Positions 21,660 to 32,366 of a stretch of DNA of 64,000 nucleotides are shown one piece after another. The notes beneath the pieces are model-generated. The model was not told the origin of the DNA and made no database searches. It was given only the letters and a program-made list of their open reading frames with translations. Made by a program: the position numbers and the translations under genes. Source of the DNA: Haematobia irritans (taxonomy: Eukaryota; Arthropoda; Insecta; Diptera; Muscidae); NCBI RefSeq assembly GCF_050003625.1, contig NC_134399.1, positions 146,934,473 through 146,998,472 of the forward strand, in the 5' to 3' direction. Position 1 is the first letter of the stretch, and every line of letters starts with the position of its first letter.

Positions 21660-24600
21660 TTATGTTTTAATATTGTCTTTATGAATTATTCTGTCGCGAT
21701 ATTTAATTCTTATTTTATTACCTAAATCTTCCTTAACTATTTGCTTTTTAAATCGTGGTAATAACTTGTTTCTTTGTCCTATGATTTTCTCGTAAACCGT
21801 GTCACCTGGTTGATAAGTTTTTATTTGATTATCATTGTTCCGTAACAACATTTTTTCTTGAGCCTTTTTTAGAATTTCCATTAAATTGTGTTCTACCTTA
21901 TTAAAAAATATATCTGTGGGTTTATTTTGTGTGACCGAATGGATGGTTTTATTGTATTGTTGAGCTGCTCTATAGAATGTTTCTTTATCTCCCAATAAGT
22001 GAAATTCGTCCTTGATACATCTAGCTATTTCTATTAAGGTAGAGTGGACTCTTTCTACTTGTCCATTGGTTGTACTATGGCGAGGTGTGCAATAATATAG
22101 TTCAATACCTAATCTGTGCAATAAAGATTTAAACTGCGGACTACAAAAGCCTGGTTCGTTGTCAAGTGTTATTTTTTTAGCATTTGGAAAGCCCTGTAGT
22201 AATTCTAAAAGTTTTTCTCCTAGGTTAGTTTTATCTTCAATATCTTTAATTATTAAAAATTTCGAATACGAATCAATACAAGTTAGAAATTTTAATCCTT
22301 CTGCATAAAAAATATCAACATTAAGGTACTCCCCCTCCTTGTTAGGAATTGGAGCCTCTCCAATTGGAACTTTCTGTGGATGTCTATTATATTTATTTTT
22401 ATTACATATAGAACAATGTCTGATATATTCCTTAAAGTGGTCTGCCATTTTTGGCCAATAGTACTGTTTATATACTTGTTTATGGTTTTCTTTACAACTA
22501 CGATGAGCTCGCGAATGTGTTTCCTTTATTATGCTTTGTTGGTCGTCTTCATTTATTACATCAATAGGAAATATGCGGGTAAATACAAATTTATTTGAAA
22601 ATACGCTCTTTACAGTTTCTTTAAAATCATATAAATCTTCCGGTGTACAGTGTATCGCTGTCACTAAATTTGGATTGATATATTGCAAAAGAATGGATTT
22701 TAGATTTTCCCTAGTATCGTATTCAATAATATGACGAGTCCTTCCGAAGTTTACTATCATTTGATGTAATGAAAAATTTGACTTGCTTAGCAAAATTTGT
22801 TGTTTGAATTCATTTAAAGGTTTTGATGTTTCGGGGATGTTAAAATTATCACTACTTTCTGTAGAATGTTGGGTGTCCTGCAAAGAGTCTTCGTCCGAAA
22901 TATTATTCAAATATTGTCGCGAAAGGGCGTCGGCTACCACGTTGGTAACACCTGGTTTATAAATCATTTTTGGCGAAAATTCTTCAATAAAGGAACGCCA
23001 TCTTTTTATTTTTGCATTGGGATTTCGAGTGGACACGGCAAAAGTTAACGGTTGGTGATCTGTATGAATTTCTATATTTGAACTACCATATAAATAATTT
23101 CTTAAATTCTTTAAAGCCCAAACAATGGCATAAAGCTCTTTTTCATTAGTCGCATAGTTCCGTTCGGTTGAATTTAAAGTTTTTGATATAAATGTAATCG
23201 GTTTACCGTCTTGGCTAAGAACAGCACCTACTGCTTCATTAGAGGCATCGGTGGTAAGGACAAATGTTTTATTAAAATCAGGTTGGACTAATTCTACTTG
23301 TTCAGAAAGTATTTTTTTTAATTTTTCAAAAGTTAACACACCTTGTTCATCTATATTAATTTCAATTTTCTTTGACATATGTTGCGATACCTTTCCATTT
23401 TCACCAGATAAATATTTTGTCAGCGGTTTTGCTATGTTCGCATAATTCTTAATAAACTTTCGATAATATCCTATCATTCCAAGGAAACTTCGGAGTTGCC
23501 TTAGTGTTTTTGGTAAAGGATATTCATTTATTGTTTCTATTTTCTTCGGATCTGTTTTTATTACATTCTGCGCAACTACATAACCTAAAAATTCTACTTC
23601 TTTCTCATAAAACTTCGATTTTTCCAAGGAGATTTTCATGTTAGATTCCTTAAGTTTATTTATAATTATGTTCAAATGTTCAAAATGTTCCTTTAGAGAT
23701 GAGGAGTAAACAATTATGTCATCTATATAAACATGACATATTTTCCCTATAAATTCTCGCAGGATATCATCCATAGCGCGTTGGAAAATACTTGGACTGT
23801 TTTTAAGCCCAAAGGGTAATCTGATAAACTCATATTTCCCGTTGTTGACGGAAAAAGCGGTTTTCTCTATGTCCTGTTCTTTCATCAAAATCTGATGGAA
23901 TCCTGATTCTAGATCTATGGTAGAAAAATATTTTGCTGTACCTAAATTCGACAATATGACATTACAGTCTGGAATCGGATACTTATCACAAACTGTTTGT
24001 TCATTTAGTTTTTTATAATCTATTACCATACGCAATTTTGGTGTTCCGTTTTCATTTGTTCCTTTCTTTGGCACTACCCATATCGGGGAATTATAAGGAC
24101 TTTTACTTGGACGAATAATACCGTCCTCTAGTAACCGTTTTACTTCATTATTAACAAAACTATTAGCGGAAAGTGGATAAGGATATTGCTTGCTCCATAT
24201 TGGCGCTTCAGCAATTGTTCTGATCTCCGCTCTAATATCTGTTCTAAATGGCAAATTCATATCTATACTTGAATGTAGTTTTTCTATATAACGTATAACG
24301 TTCCTTCTTAAAACGTTTATTGATTCTTGTCTTTCATCGAAAAGGTTTTCACTTTGCAACTTATTTATAAAATTTTCATTAGAAATATCATTTTCACTTG
24401 TATTTTCACTTAAATTTTTGCTTGTACTTGGTTCACAATTTATAATTTTTTCGCGGTGTTCACCACAAATAAAAATTCCTTCTTTAAAATTCAATATAAT
24501 GTTGGCCTTTTTCATAAAATTATAACCTATAAGAATATCAGCTTCTAAGTTTGATATTTCATAGAATCGCTCTTTAAAACCAAATGCTATCGCATCATAA

Positions 24601-24788
24601 AAATGTTCAATGATGGTAAAACCATTAATGGTTTTTACCCTCTTCTTAATAACTAGGTCCTGTCTGTTTGCTAAAACTCCAGGTTTGCAATAGCAGCTTG
24701 TTGCGCCGCTGTCAATTAAAATTCGGAGGTTCCGTCCTGTTGAGGCTGTCCTATAGATGTAGGGCAGTCCTGACCTACTTCTAAAAAA
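21660..24788 (-). CDS. pol: Pol polyprotein: protease, reverse transcriptase, RNase H, integrase
   Basis: Open from the Gag frameshift site to a stop at 21660, about 1040 codons. It has no own start near the protease; the first ATG (24515) lies after the protease core. The protease has LIDSGATSC and ILIGYNF, the aspartyl active site and flap-side motif. Counting from the 24515 ATG: the reverse transcriptase spans about 105-300 with D201 (STIDLESGF) and YIDD at 263-266. RNase H spans about 415-530 with D423, E460 and D486. Integrase has an HHCC zinc domain (H667, H671, C701, C704) and a catalytic triad D734, D785, E821 with 35 residues between the last two. The C-terminal part includes YQPGDTVYEK, a typical errantivirus integrase tail. 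No stops or lost catalytic residues were seen. Confidence 0.95.
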   Translation of the reverse strand, partial: FFRSRSGLPYIYRTASTGRNLRILIDSGATSCYCKPGVLANRQDLVIKKRVKTINGFTIIEHFYDAIAFGFKERFYEISNLEADILIGYNFMKKANIILNFKEGIFICGEHREKIINCEPSTSKNLSENTSENDISNENFINKLQSENLFDERQESINVLRRNVIRYIEKLHSSIDMNLPFRTDIRAEIRTIAEAPIWSKQYPYPLSANSFVNNEVKRLLEDGIIRPSKSPYNSPIWVVPKKGTNENGTPKLRMVIDYKKLNEQTVCDKYPIPDCNVILSNLGTAKYFSTIDLESGFHQILMKEQDIEKTAFSVNNGKYEFIRLPFGLKNSPSIFQRAMDDILREFIGKICHVYIDDIIVYSSSLKEHFEHLNIIINKLKESNMKISLEKSKFYEKEVEFLGYVVAQNVIKTDPKKIETINEYPLPKTLRQLRSFLGMIGYYRKFIKNYANIAKPLTKYLSGENGKVSQHMSKKIEINIDEQGVLTFEKLKKILSEQVELVQPDFNKTFVLTTDASNEAVGAVLSQDGKPITFISKTLNSTERNYATNEKELYAIVWALKNLRNYLYGSSNIEIHTDHQPLTFAVSTRNPNAKIKRWRSFIEEFSPKMIYKPGVTNVVADALSRQYLNNISDEDSLQDTQHSTESSDNFNIPETSKPLNEFKQQILLSKSNFSLHQMIVNFGRTRHIIEYDTRENLKSILLQYINPNLVTAIHCTPEDLYDFKETVKSVFSNKFVFTRIFPIDVINEDDQQSIIKETHSRAHRSCKENHKQVYKQYYWPKMADHFKEYIRHCSICNKNKYNRHPQKVPIGEAPIPNKEGEYLNVDIFYAEGLKFLTCIDSYSKFLIIKDIEDKTNLGEKLLELLQGFPNAKKITLDNEPGFCSPQFKSLLHRLGIELYYCTPRHSTTNGQVERVHSTLIEIARCIKDEFHLLGDKETFYRAAQQYNKTIHSVTQNKPTDIFFNKVEHNLMEILKKAQEKMLLRNNDNQIKTYQPGDTVYEKIIGQRNKLLPRFKKQIVKEDLGNKIRIKYRDRIIHKDNIKT

Positions 24789-25885
24789 GATTCCTCGTGA
24801 AGGTTATTCATTCGTTGTGCCTTGTATTGTGGTTGAAAGCTATTTTGAGCACTATTGCTTATTGGTCTTTTAATTGTATTCACATTAAAATGATTTTGTT
24901 GTGTTTGTGGGAATCTATTGTTATAGTAAAAAGGTCTTCCTTGCCTTTGGTGTGTTTCATTGTCACGATTATATTTTGGATTTCTATTTACGATATTTAC
25001 TGAACTACCTATTTCCATGGGTTCAGGTTTTTGCTCTGATTGGCGATTGTTAAATTGAAAATTTTGATCCTTTCGACCATGATTCGGAAAACGTAAATTA
25101 TTTTGTGTCTTAAAATGGTTAAAATGGGGTTTACTGAACTGTAGCGCGAAATTTGCACGAGTTTTATTAGCTTCTAGTTCTTGAGCTTTTGCCAATGCAT
25201 CAGGCAAACTATTTGGTGAGACGGAAAATAAAATATCATTTAAGGGGGAATTCAAACCTGTTACAAATACCCTGAGCGCGTATTGTCTGTTCCTGTTGTT
25301 CAGTTCCCTAGTTAGTTCGGAGTTCGTTCCGTGGGTCATTATCGTTTTGTTAATCAAGTCAGTTAATTTTTTATTTACTTCATTATAGTAAGTTAATAGT
25401 GGTTGTGGTCCTTGTCTCATGATGCTAAGTTCTTGTTCAATAAGGTGTAAAGGTCTTTTGTCTGCGTATGCAAAATCTAATCGGCTAATAATTGCGTCAA
25501 AATTTAGTACAGTCCCGTGATTCGTCAGTGTGTCGTTAGCTTCATCTATTATCTTATTTCGAAGTATTGTCAAGGCAGAATAGTAACGTTTGCTGCCTCT
25601 GGTATACAAATTCATAGAATGAGTTGCGGCCTCACGCCAGCTAACATACGAATGTTTACCGTCAAATGTTGGCATAGATTTTACCACATCTAACGGTTCG
25701 TCACAACGGATCGCAATGTTAATTTTTTCCTCTTGAAACTCACTAACTATATCGGACGATGTTAGTTGCCCTAAACATTTGCTCAACTCCTCAATTTTGG
25801 CTAGCAAAGGATTTGTCTGTGCTTTGATTAAAGCTTCTATTTGGTCAGACGTTGCCATTGTCTCTGTAGTCAAAGAACTAAACAA
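24716..25885 (-). CDS. gag: Gag polyprotein of the errantivirus
   Basis: 389 codons, intact. Gag forms the particle core. The start was chosen at 25885 (MFSSLTTETMATSD); a second in-frame ATG at codon 10 is also possible. The N-terminal region has a coiled-coil-like stretch (LLAKIEELSKCLGQL), followed by a capsid-like domain around residues 70-245 with MPTFDGKHSYVSWREAATHS, a motif common in Ty3/gypsy Gags. The C-terminal part is rich in Asn, Gln, Arg and Phe and includes PEPMEIGSS (about 288-295). No CCHC zinc knuckle is present, as in several errantiviruses where a basic tail replaces it. The Gag stop codon lies 67 bases beyond the slippery site, overlapping pol. Confidence 0.9.
   Translation of the reverse strand: MFSSLTTETMATSDQIEALIKAQTNPLLAKIEELSKCLGQLTSSDIVSEFQEEKINIAIRCDEPLDVVKSMPTFDGKHSYVSWREAATHSMNLYTRGSKRYYSALTILRNKIIDEANDTLTNHGTVLNFDAIISRLDFAYADKRPLHLIEQELSIMRQGPQPLLTYYNEVNKKLTDLINKTIMTHGTNSELTRELNNRNRQYALRVFVTGLNSPLNDILFSVSPNSLPDALAKAQELEANKTRANFALQFSKPHFNHFKTQNNLRFPNHGRKDQNFQFNNRQSEQKPEPMEIGSSVNIVNRNPKYNRDNETHQRQGRPFYYNNRFPQTQQNHFNVNTIKRPISNSAQNSFQPQYKAQRMNNLHEESFLEVGQDCPTSIGQPQQDGTSEF
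24782..24788 (-). promoter_or_regulatory. -1 ribosomal frameshift site, T TTT TTA
   Basis: In gag frame the codons are TCT TTT TTA (codons 366-368), giving the heptamer T TTT TTA, which fits the X XXY YYZ rule and is the same heptamer used by lentiviruses. The -1 frame from here is open through the protease to the end of pol. Confidence 0.8.
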
Positions 25886-26439
25886 GTTGGATAAGTTATT
25901 AATTTCTGAATCCAGCTTAAAAAGAGTAATTTGTTTAGAAACTCAATCACAATCCTTATCTTAATGTTCAAGTAACTTAAAACATAAAATTAGTTTTTTT
26001 CGTTAAAGTACAAATTTTTACGTAATTCACAAACAAATTTAAATTAAAGAACAATTTTTAAAATAAATTACAACAGGATCTTCAAAATCTAAATTAAATA
26101 TAAAAATAATCTGCTTACATTCAATAATTGTAGCTCTCCTGGGAAGTGGTGTTCTGGCAATTATTCTCCAACAAAGTTCTCAATGTAGTTGTCCTCACTG
26201 CAAGTTGTTATTGGCACTTCATTGCAATTTCCTTACTTAGAGTAACTCTTGAAGTTCTTTATTATTATTTTATTCTTTCTATTCCACCGCACAATTTTTG
26301 GGTTTTGCTTTTATTGTGTTTTTTTTTTTTACAGGATGATTCACTTATAGTTACTTCTTTTTATAAAAGAGTTTATTTCTGGTTACACAGTTTATTTCGT
26401 GTTGTTTTTTTACACGTTATTTCAAGTTTTTTTTTTTTT

Positions 26440-26820
26440 TTTTGAAGGGATAATTTTTCTTTTTACAATTGTTCACTTTTTCCTCCTTTTTGTAAGGATA
26501 CTTATTCTTTATGATTATCCTTACTTTTAAATTTTCAGGATATTGTTCTTACAATTTTTCACTTTTTTCTCTTTTTTGTAAAGATACTTATTTTTTGTTA
26601 CCACTATGGTTATCCTTACTTTTAAATTTTCAGGATATTGTTCTTAAAATTTTTCACTTTTTTCTCTTTTTTGTAAAGATACTTATTTTTTTGTTACCAC
26701 TACCGTTATCCTTACTTTTACATTTTCAGGATATTTTTCAACGATAAGGAATCCTTATTTTTGTTACCGCTACCGTTATCCTTACTTTTACATTTTCAGG
26801 ATATATTTTTTAACGATAGG
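26440..26820 (-). repeat. Tandem repeats in the errantivirus untranslated leader
   Basis: The motif TTATCCTTACTTTTA (plus strand) followed by ATTTTCAGGATAT begins units at 26515, 26610, 26706 and 26776, spacings of 95, 96 and 70. Between them TTGTAAAGATACTTATTTTT is repeated too. The Drosophila gypsy insulator, a tandem array of Su(Hw) sites, sits in the same position of its element, but I see no TGCATA core here. The region 25886-26440 of the leader has no other recognised signal. Confidence 0.75.
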
Positions 26821-26825
26821 GCATC

Positions 26826-26843
26826 ATCCCGGTTGAGCCCCCA
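26826..26843 (-). other. Primer-binding site, tRNA-Pro-like
   Basis: In element sense TGGGGGCTCAACCGGGAT, beginning with the last base of the 5' LTR. Its complement, ATCCCGGTTGAGCCCCCA, has the shape of a tRNA 3' end with C at the discriminator position, and the acceptor strand TTGAGCC. Animal tRNA-Pro ends ATCCCGGACGAGCCCCCA, differing at two positions that could pair with a GGCTCAA acceptor variant. Drosophila errantiviruses mostly use tRNA-Ser or tRNA-Lys, from family knowledge. Confidence 0.7.
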
Positions 26844-27145
26844 ATTAATGTCTTTGATATAGTGTCAAAGAAAAAAAATGTTTTTATTTTTTCTTTATTT
26901 ATTCATTTACAAACTTATTCTTCTGAACTCTAGACTTAAACTGCCTACTTAATATCTACAACCATCGCTTTTCATACATTTTCCAATATTATTATAGACG
27001 CAACGTCAGCTAAATTATGTTCCCATGCCGTCGCGATATATCGTTTTACAATTTGGCTGACCGTTGATTCAGCATTTAGTAACCGCGCGTGTATGAATCA
27101 AACATGCAAAAAAATATTACAGGTATGGGGTAACATACCTTAACT
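26843..27145 (-). repeat. Errantivirus 5' LTR
   Basis: 303 bp, identical to the 3' LTR at 19773-20075. It should hold the promoter for the genomic RNA; no clear TATA box was assigned. Confidence 0.95.
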
Positions 27146-27149
27146 TGCA
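27146..27149. repeat. Target-site duplication TGCA (right)
   Basis: Matches 19769-19772. Confidence 0.9.
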
Positions 27150-27985
27150 TATCATTGATGCGAATATCATGTCGAACAGACTATGCCATAGAGGCTGTCA
27201 TTTAATATAACCACTTAACATGCTGGATGTCGCCAATTATACAACAAGTGTTTCGAAGTGTTGTTCTCTTCAACCAAAAATCAGCCTGAATGCAAATGGA
27301 CTCAGTTATAAAATGTTCACAACAATTTGGAAATGTAGCTCCAACATTCCAGCTATACATGGATAATGCAGTTTCAAACTAAATGAATACAAATTAAAGC
27401 ATATTGTTCACAATATTGGGTACATAGATCATGCATCATAAAATATACCAAAATGAAGGCTAGTCTGTTCTACACTAAGCCATTTAATTTCAATTTTTGG
27501 ACAAGGTAAATATTTTAAGTAGCTGCAAAACAACACAAATAGCGCTGGTATGTCAAAACGTTCACTGTAGGTAATAATTAAAAAATGTCAAGCTTTGTGA
27601 TAAAGCTGTCAGTTGGTAGATTGCAACACTTGGGGTTGCCCAATCTCGAAATATAAAAGGCAACCGTAGTATCAAAATATTGATCTGTATTATTAATACG
27701 CTAAGTAACATAATATTAAAATACAAAATTCGGACAAATTCGATGAAAATTGCTGATTCCATATACTCAGGAGCAAAATAAAATCAACATGTTCGGATCC
27801 TCATTAAAAGACATAAAACACTTTCAATCGAATGATGTTGGAAAAATCTGAGATAAAAGTCTTCCCCACCATTTTGAAGAAAATTTAACCTTTCCATAAC
27901 ACTTGTAAAATCTGTAATCGTATACTGAAAAATCATTAAAATACGAATGCAAATTTTGCTTGGTATAGAAGACGCATTTCTCTGC
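27150..27985. other. Unique flank of the errantivirus insertion (right)
   Basis: About 830 bases with no repeat or coding feature recognised. It continues the sequence interrupted at 19772. Confidence 0.5.
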
Positions 27986-28129
27986 ACTGAAAAAAATATT
28001 GACGTGATATTAAAGATTACGCAACCTAAATGTTAGGATGCGAAATTTACAAAATATTAAGGACAAATTTCTTTAAAACAATGACATTTTAATTAAAATA
28101 AAGTTTATAATATTTGCTTCAAAAATTTG

Positions 28130-29419
28130 TATACCCTGCTCCACACTGTGGAACAGGGTATTATAAGTTAGTGCATATGTTTGCAACACCCAGAAGAAGG
28201 TGAGATAGACACATAGTGCCTTTGGCAAAAATGCTCACGGTGGGCTCCTGAGTCGATATAGCGATGTCCGTCTGTCCGTGAACACATTTTTGTAAAGTCT
28301 AGGTCGCAGTTTTAGTCCAATCGACTTCAAATTTGGCACAAGTATGTGTTTTGGCTCAGAATAGATCCCTATTGATTTTGGAAGAAATCGGTTCAGATTT
28401 AAATATAACTCCCATATATATTTCGCCCGATATGGACTTATATGGCCCCAGAAGCCAGAGTTTTACCCTAGTTTGCTTAAAATTTTGCACAAGAAGAACA
28501 ATTAGTACTATAGTCAAGTGTGCCAAATTTTTTTGAAATCGGTTCAGATTTACATATAGCTCTTTCGCCCGATATGGACTAATACGGTCCCAGAAGCCAG
28601 AGTTTTACTTCGATTTAGTTGAAATTTTGCACAGGGAGTAGAATTAGCATTGTAGCTATGCGTGCCAAATTTGGTTGAAATCGGTTCAGATTTAGATATA
28701 GCTCCCATATATAGCTTTCGCCCGATTTACACAGAGGCCAATTTTTTGCTCCGATTAAGTTGAAATTTTGCACAGGGAGTAGAATTAACATTGTGGATAT
28801 GCGTGCCAAATTTGGTTGAAATCGGTTCAGATTTAGATATAGCTCCCATATATAGCTTTCGCCCGACTTAAACTCATATGACCACAGAGGCCAATTTTTT
28901 GCTCCGATTTAGTTGAAATGTTGCACAGGGAGTAGGATTAGCATTGTAGCTATGCGTGCCAAATGTGGTTGAAATCGGTTCAGATTTTGACAAAAATGGT
29001 CAAAATACCAACATATTCCTTGTAAAATCGCCACTGCTTAGTCGAAAAGTTGTAAAAATTACTCTAATTTTCCTAAACTTCTAATACATATATATCGAGC
29101 GATAAATCATAAATAAACTTTTGCGAAGTTTCCTTAAAATTGCTTCAGATTTAAATGTTTCCCATATTTTTTTACTAACATTGTGTTCCACCCTAGTGCA
29201 TTAGCCGACTTAAATTTTGAGTCTATAGATTTTGTAGAAGTCTATAATATTCTGTCCAGATCGAGTGATATTTAAATGTATGTATTTGGGACAAACCTTT
29301 ATATATAGCACCCAACACATATGACGGATGTGATATGGAATCCAAAATTTTGATCTACAAAGTGGTGCAGGGTATAATATAGTGGGCCCCGCCCGACTTT
29401 AGACTTTCCTTACTTGTTT
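28130..29419 (+). mobile_element. Family D element, copy D1, both ends present
   Basis: 5' end TATACCCTGCTCCACACTG with a hairpin whose arms are ACCCTG...CAGGGT, then GTCCGTCTGTCCG and ACTTCAAATTTGGCACAAG. The unit region at about 28370-28990 repeats GAAATCGGTTCAGATTTA with spacings 142, 141 and 153; the first two have small deletions. The tail ends GTGGTGCAGGGTATAATATAG, the hairpin GGGCCCCGCCCGACTTTAGA and CCTTACTTGTTT. Same layout as family A with different sequence. Confidence 0.75.
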
Positions 29420-29797
29420 TCATTAAATTTAGGACACAAATTTTATAAATTCGCGTTCCTCCGTTAAAGTCGCATGTCTTTGAACTAAGAAATTTACAAA
29501 ATATTAAAGACAAATTTTTTTAAAATGATGAAAATTTAATTAAAATAAAGTTTATAATCTTTGCTTCAAAATTTTTTTTCATTAAATTTAGGACACAAAT
29601 TTTATATATTTGCGTCCCTCCGTTAAAGTCGCATGTCTGAAACACATTTTTTTATTTAAGGAAATTGTCCTTAAATTGACTGAAATATTAAACTTTAGAT
29701 TTAAAATAAAAACGCTTCAAATATAGGCTAGGACTTATTTTGAGGATTAGCGTCTTTGGTCTAAAGTTTTTTTTTTTTGGAATTAAGAAAACATTTT

Positions 29798-31100
29798 TAT
29801 ACCCTGCGCCACACTGTGGAACAGGGTATTATAAGTTAGTGCATATGTTTGTAACACCCAGAAGGAGACGAGATAGACACATGGTGTCTTTGACAATAAT
29901 GCTCAGGGTGGGTCCCTGAGTCGATATAACCATGTCCGTTTGTCCGTCTGTCCGTCCGTCCGTCCGTCTGTCTGTGAACACATTTTTGTGATCAAAGTCT
30001 AGGTCGCAATTTAAGTCCAATCGCCTTCAAATTTGGCACATATTCCTAATTTGGGTCAGAATAGAACCCTATTGATTTTGGAAGAAATCGGTTTAGATTT
30101 AGATATAGCTCCCATATATATCTTTCGCCCCATATGCACTAATATGTACCAGCAGCCAGAGTTTTATACCGATTTGCTTGAAATTTTGTACAAACATAAC
30201 ACTTAGTTACATGGTCAAGTGTGCAAAATTTGATTGAAATCGGTTCAGATTTAGATATAGCTCCCATATATATCTTTCGCCCGATATGGACTTATATGGC
30301 CCCAGAAGCCAGATTTTTGTCCCAATTTGTTTGAAATTTTGCATTGGGAATACAATTAGTAGTGAAGTTAAGTATGAAAAATTTGATTGAAATTGGTTCA
30401 GATTTAGATATAGCTCCCATATATATCTTTCGCCCGATATGGACTAATATGGTCCTAGAAGCCAGAGTTTTGGCCCAATTTGTTTGAAATTGTGCACTAG
30501 GAGCACAATTAGTAGTGCAGCATAGTGTGCAAAATTTTATTGAAATCGGTTCAGATTTAGATAAAGCTCCCATATATATCTTTCGCCCGATATGGACTAA
30601 TATGGTTCTAATAGCCAAAGTTTTGGCCCAATTTGGTTGAAATTTTGCACAGGGAGTAGAACATTTTCCTTGTAAAATCGCCACTGCTTAGTCGAAAAGT
30701 TGAAAAAGTTACTCTAATTTTCTTAAACTTCTAATACATATATATCGAGCGATAAATCATAAATAAACTTTTGCGAAGCTTCCTTAAAATTGCTTCAGAT
30801 TTAAATGTTTCCCATATTTGTTTACTAACATTGTGTTCCACCCTAGTCCATCTTAAATTTTGAGTCTATAGATTTTGTAAAAGTCTATCACTTAAATTTT
30901 GAGTCTATAGATTTTGTGGAAGTCTATCAAATTCTGTCCAAATCGTGTGATATTTAAATGTATGTATTTGGGACAAACCTTTATATATAGTACCCAACAC
31001 ATTTGACAGATGTGATATGGTATCGAAAATTTAGATCTACAAAGTGGTGCAGGGTATAATATAGTCGGCCCCGCCCGACTTTAGACTTTCCTTACTTGTT
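29798..31100 (+). mobile_element. Family D element, copy D2, both ends present
   Basis: 5' end TATACCCTGCGCCACACTG, a long (GTCY)n run at 29935-29976 and the ATTTGGCACA block. The 153-bp units are in register: GAAATCGGTTCAGATTTA-like motifs at 30236, 30389 and 30542 are spaced exactly 153 and 153. The tail is closely similar to D1 apart from a 30-bp tandem duplication (AAATTTTGAGTCTATAGATTTTG twice near 30850-30925). It ends in the CCCCGCCCGACTTT hairpin region and CCTTACTTGTT. The minus-strand open frame at 30292-30684 is periodic with 51 residues, an effect of the repeat. Confidence 0.8.
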
Positions 31101-31363
31101 TACTTTGAAGTATCCATTATAATTTGGATTTTCAAACTGGCATTTGTTTGTACGTGAGTGCCTTTATTAATAAACCGCGAAAAGAGAATGACAATTTGGT
31201 AAATGAGATCTATATTGGTCCTAGATTTAAAACCAGATAGGTCACTAAAAAAATCTTTATTTTAAGGAAACCGCATCTTTGGCTCGGAATCAAGGCCAAA
31301 ATCCATAAGGGAAGGTCAAAATCTTTGGATCCAAGTAAACTTTTTTTTGGAGTGTGATATAAA

Positions 31364-31754
31364 GTTTTATCCTTGTCCACAATTCGGTAAAGTTTTTAAT
31401 GAAATTGTTTTGTCCATACAGTTAAGGCTTGACCTCAGTAAATTTGGTTTTAATAATTCTGCAAAGTTATCCAAAACTAATAAAATCGTCGTTTAGTTTG
31501 TTGGCATTTTGTGTATTGACTCAAAGCAAAAAATCGTTCAAAAATTTTAAATACGTTTTTTACTTGAAACATAGCATAATTTCTACTTGAAGTCGAGTCT
31601 GATTTTCGAAATGTAAGTTTCAATTTGTTTGTAAAAGATTTTGATAGCACATGGAGAAAAATCTGAGAAATGAATAAACTTCTTTTTTTTGGCTCGGAAT
31701 CAATATCAAAACCACTAGAATAACGACGACATGTTTGGAACCGGACATGCTTTT
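31364..31754. mobile_element. Family E MITE, second copy (partial)
   Basis: Shares with 57058-57415 the blocks AAAGCAAAAAATCGTTCAAA, CATAGCATAATTTCTACT, GAAGTCGAGTCT and GGCTCGGAATCAATA. Its right end is cut by the chimeric element at 31755. Confidence 0.6.

Positions 31755-32366
<612 letters not shown>

Larger units (their letters stand above)
19773..27145 (-). mobile_element. Complete errantivirus (Ty3/gypsy LTR retrotransposon with env)
   Basis: A 7373-bp proviral element in the minus orientation: 5' LTR 26843-27145, leader, gag, pro-pol, env, polypurine tract, 3' LTR 19773-20075. The two 303-bp LTRs are identical by eye throughout, and the flanks carry a 4-bp duplication TGCA (19769-19772 and 27146-27149). 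Both indicate recent integration. In element sense the LTR begins AGTTAAGG and ends ACATTAATT, matching the AGT...AAT-type ends of insect errantiviruses. All three genes are open. Related Drosophila elements (gypsy, 17.6, 297, ZAM) use 4- to 6-bp duplications and the same gene order. The element is inserted in apparently unique DNA, not in another repeat. Confidence 0.95.
27986..31363. mobile_element. Family E MITE split by two family D insertions
   Basis: Opens GCACTGAAAAAAATATTGACG and closes near 31355 with TTTTTTTTGGAGTGTG, the worn inverse of the same terminus. E sequence occurs at 27986-28129, 29420-29797 and 31101-31363. A segment of about 130 bp (from AAATTTACAAAATATTAA to TCGCATGTCT) is duplicated at roughly 28048-28128 plus 29420-29480 and at 29486-29640, so a local duplication preceded the first D insertion. 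No coding capacity. Confidence 0.55.

Noticed and set aside
20648..23445. Open frames on the plus strand within the errantivirus
   Set aside because: They are antisense shadows of env and pol.
26515..26790. Su(Hw) insulator sites in the errantivirus leader
   Set aside because: The repeats sit in the gypsy insulator position but lack the TGCATA core, so I do not claim Su(Hw) binding.
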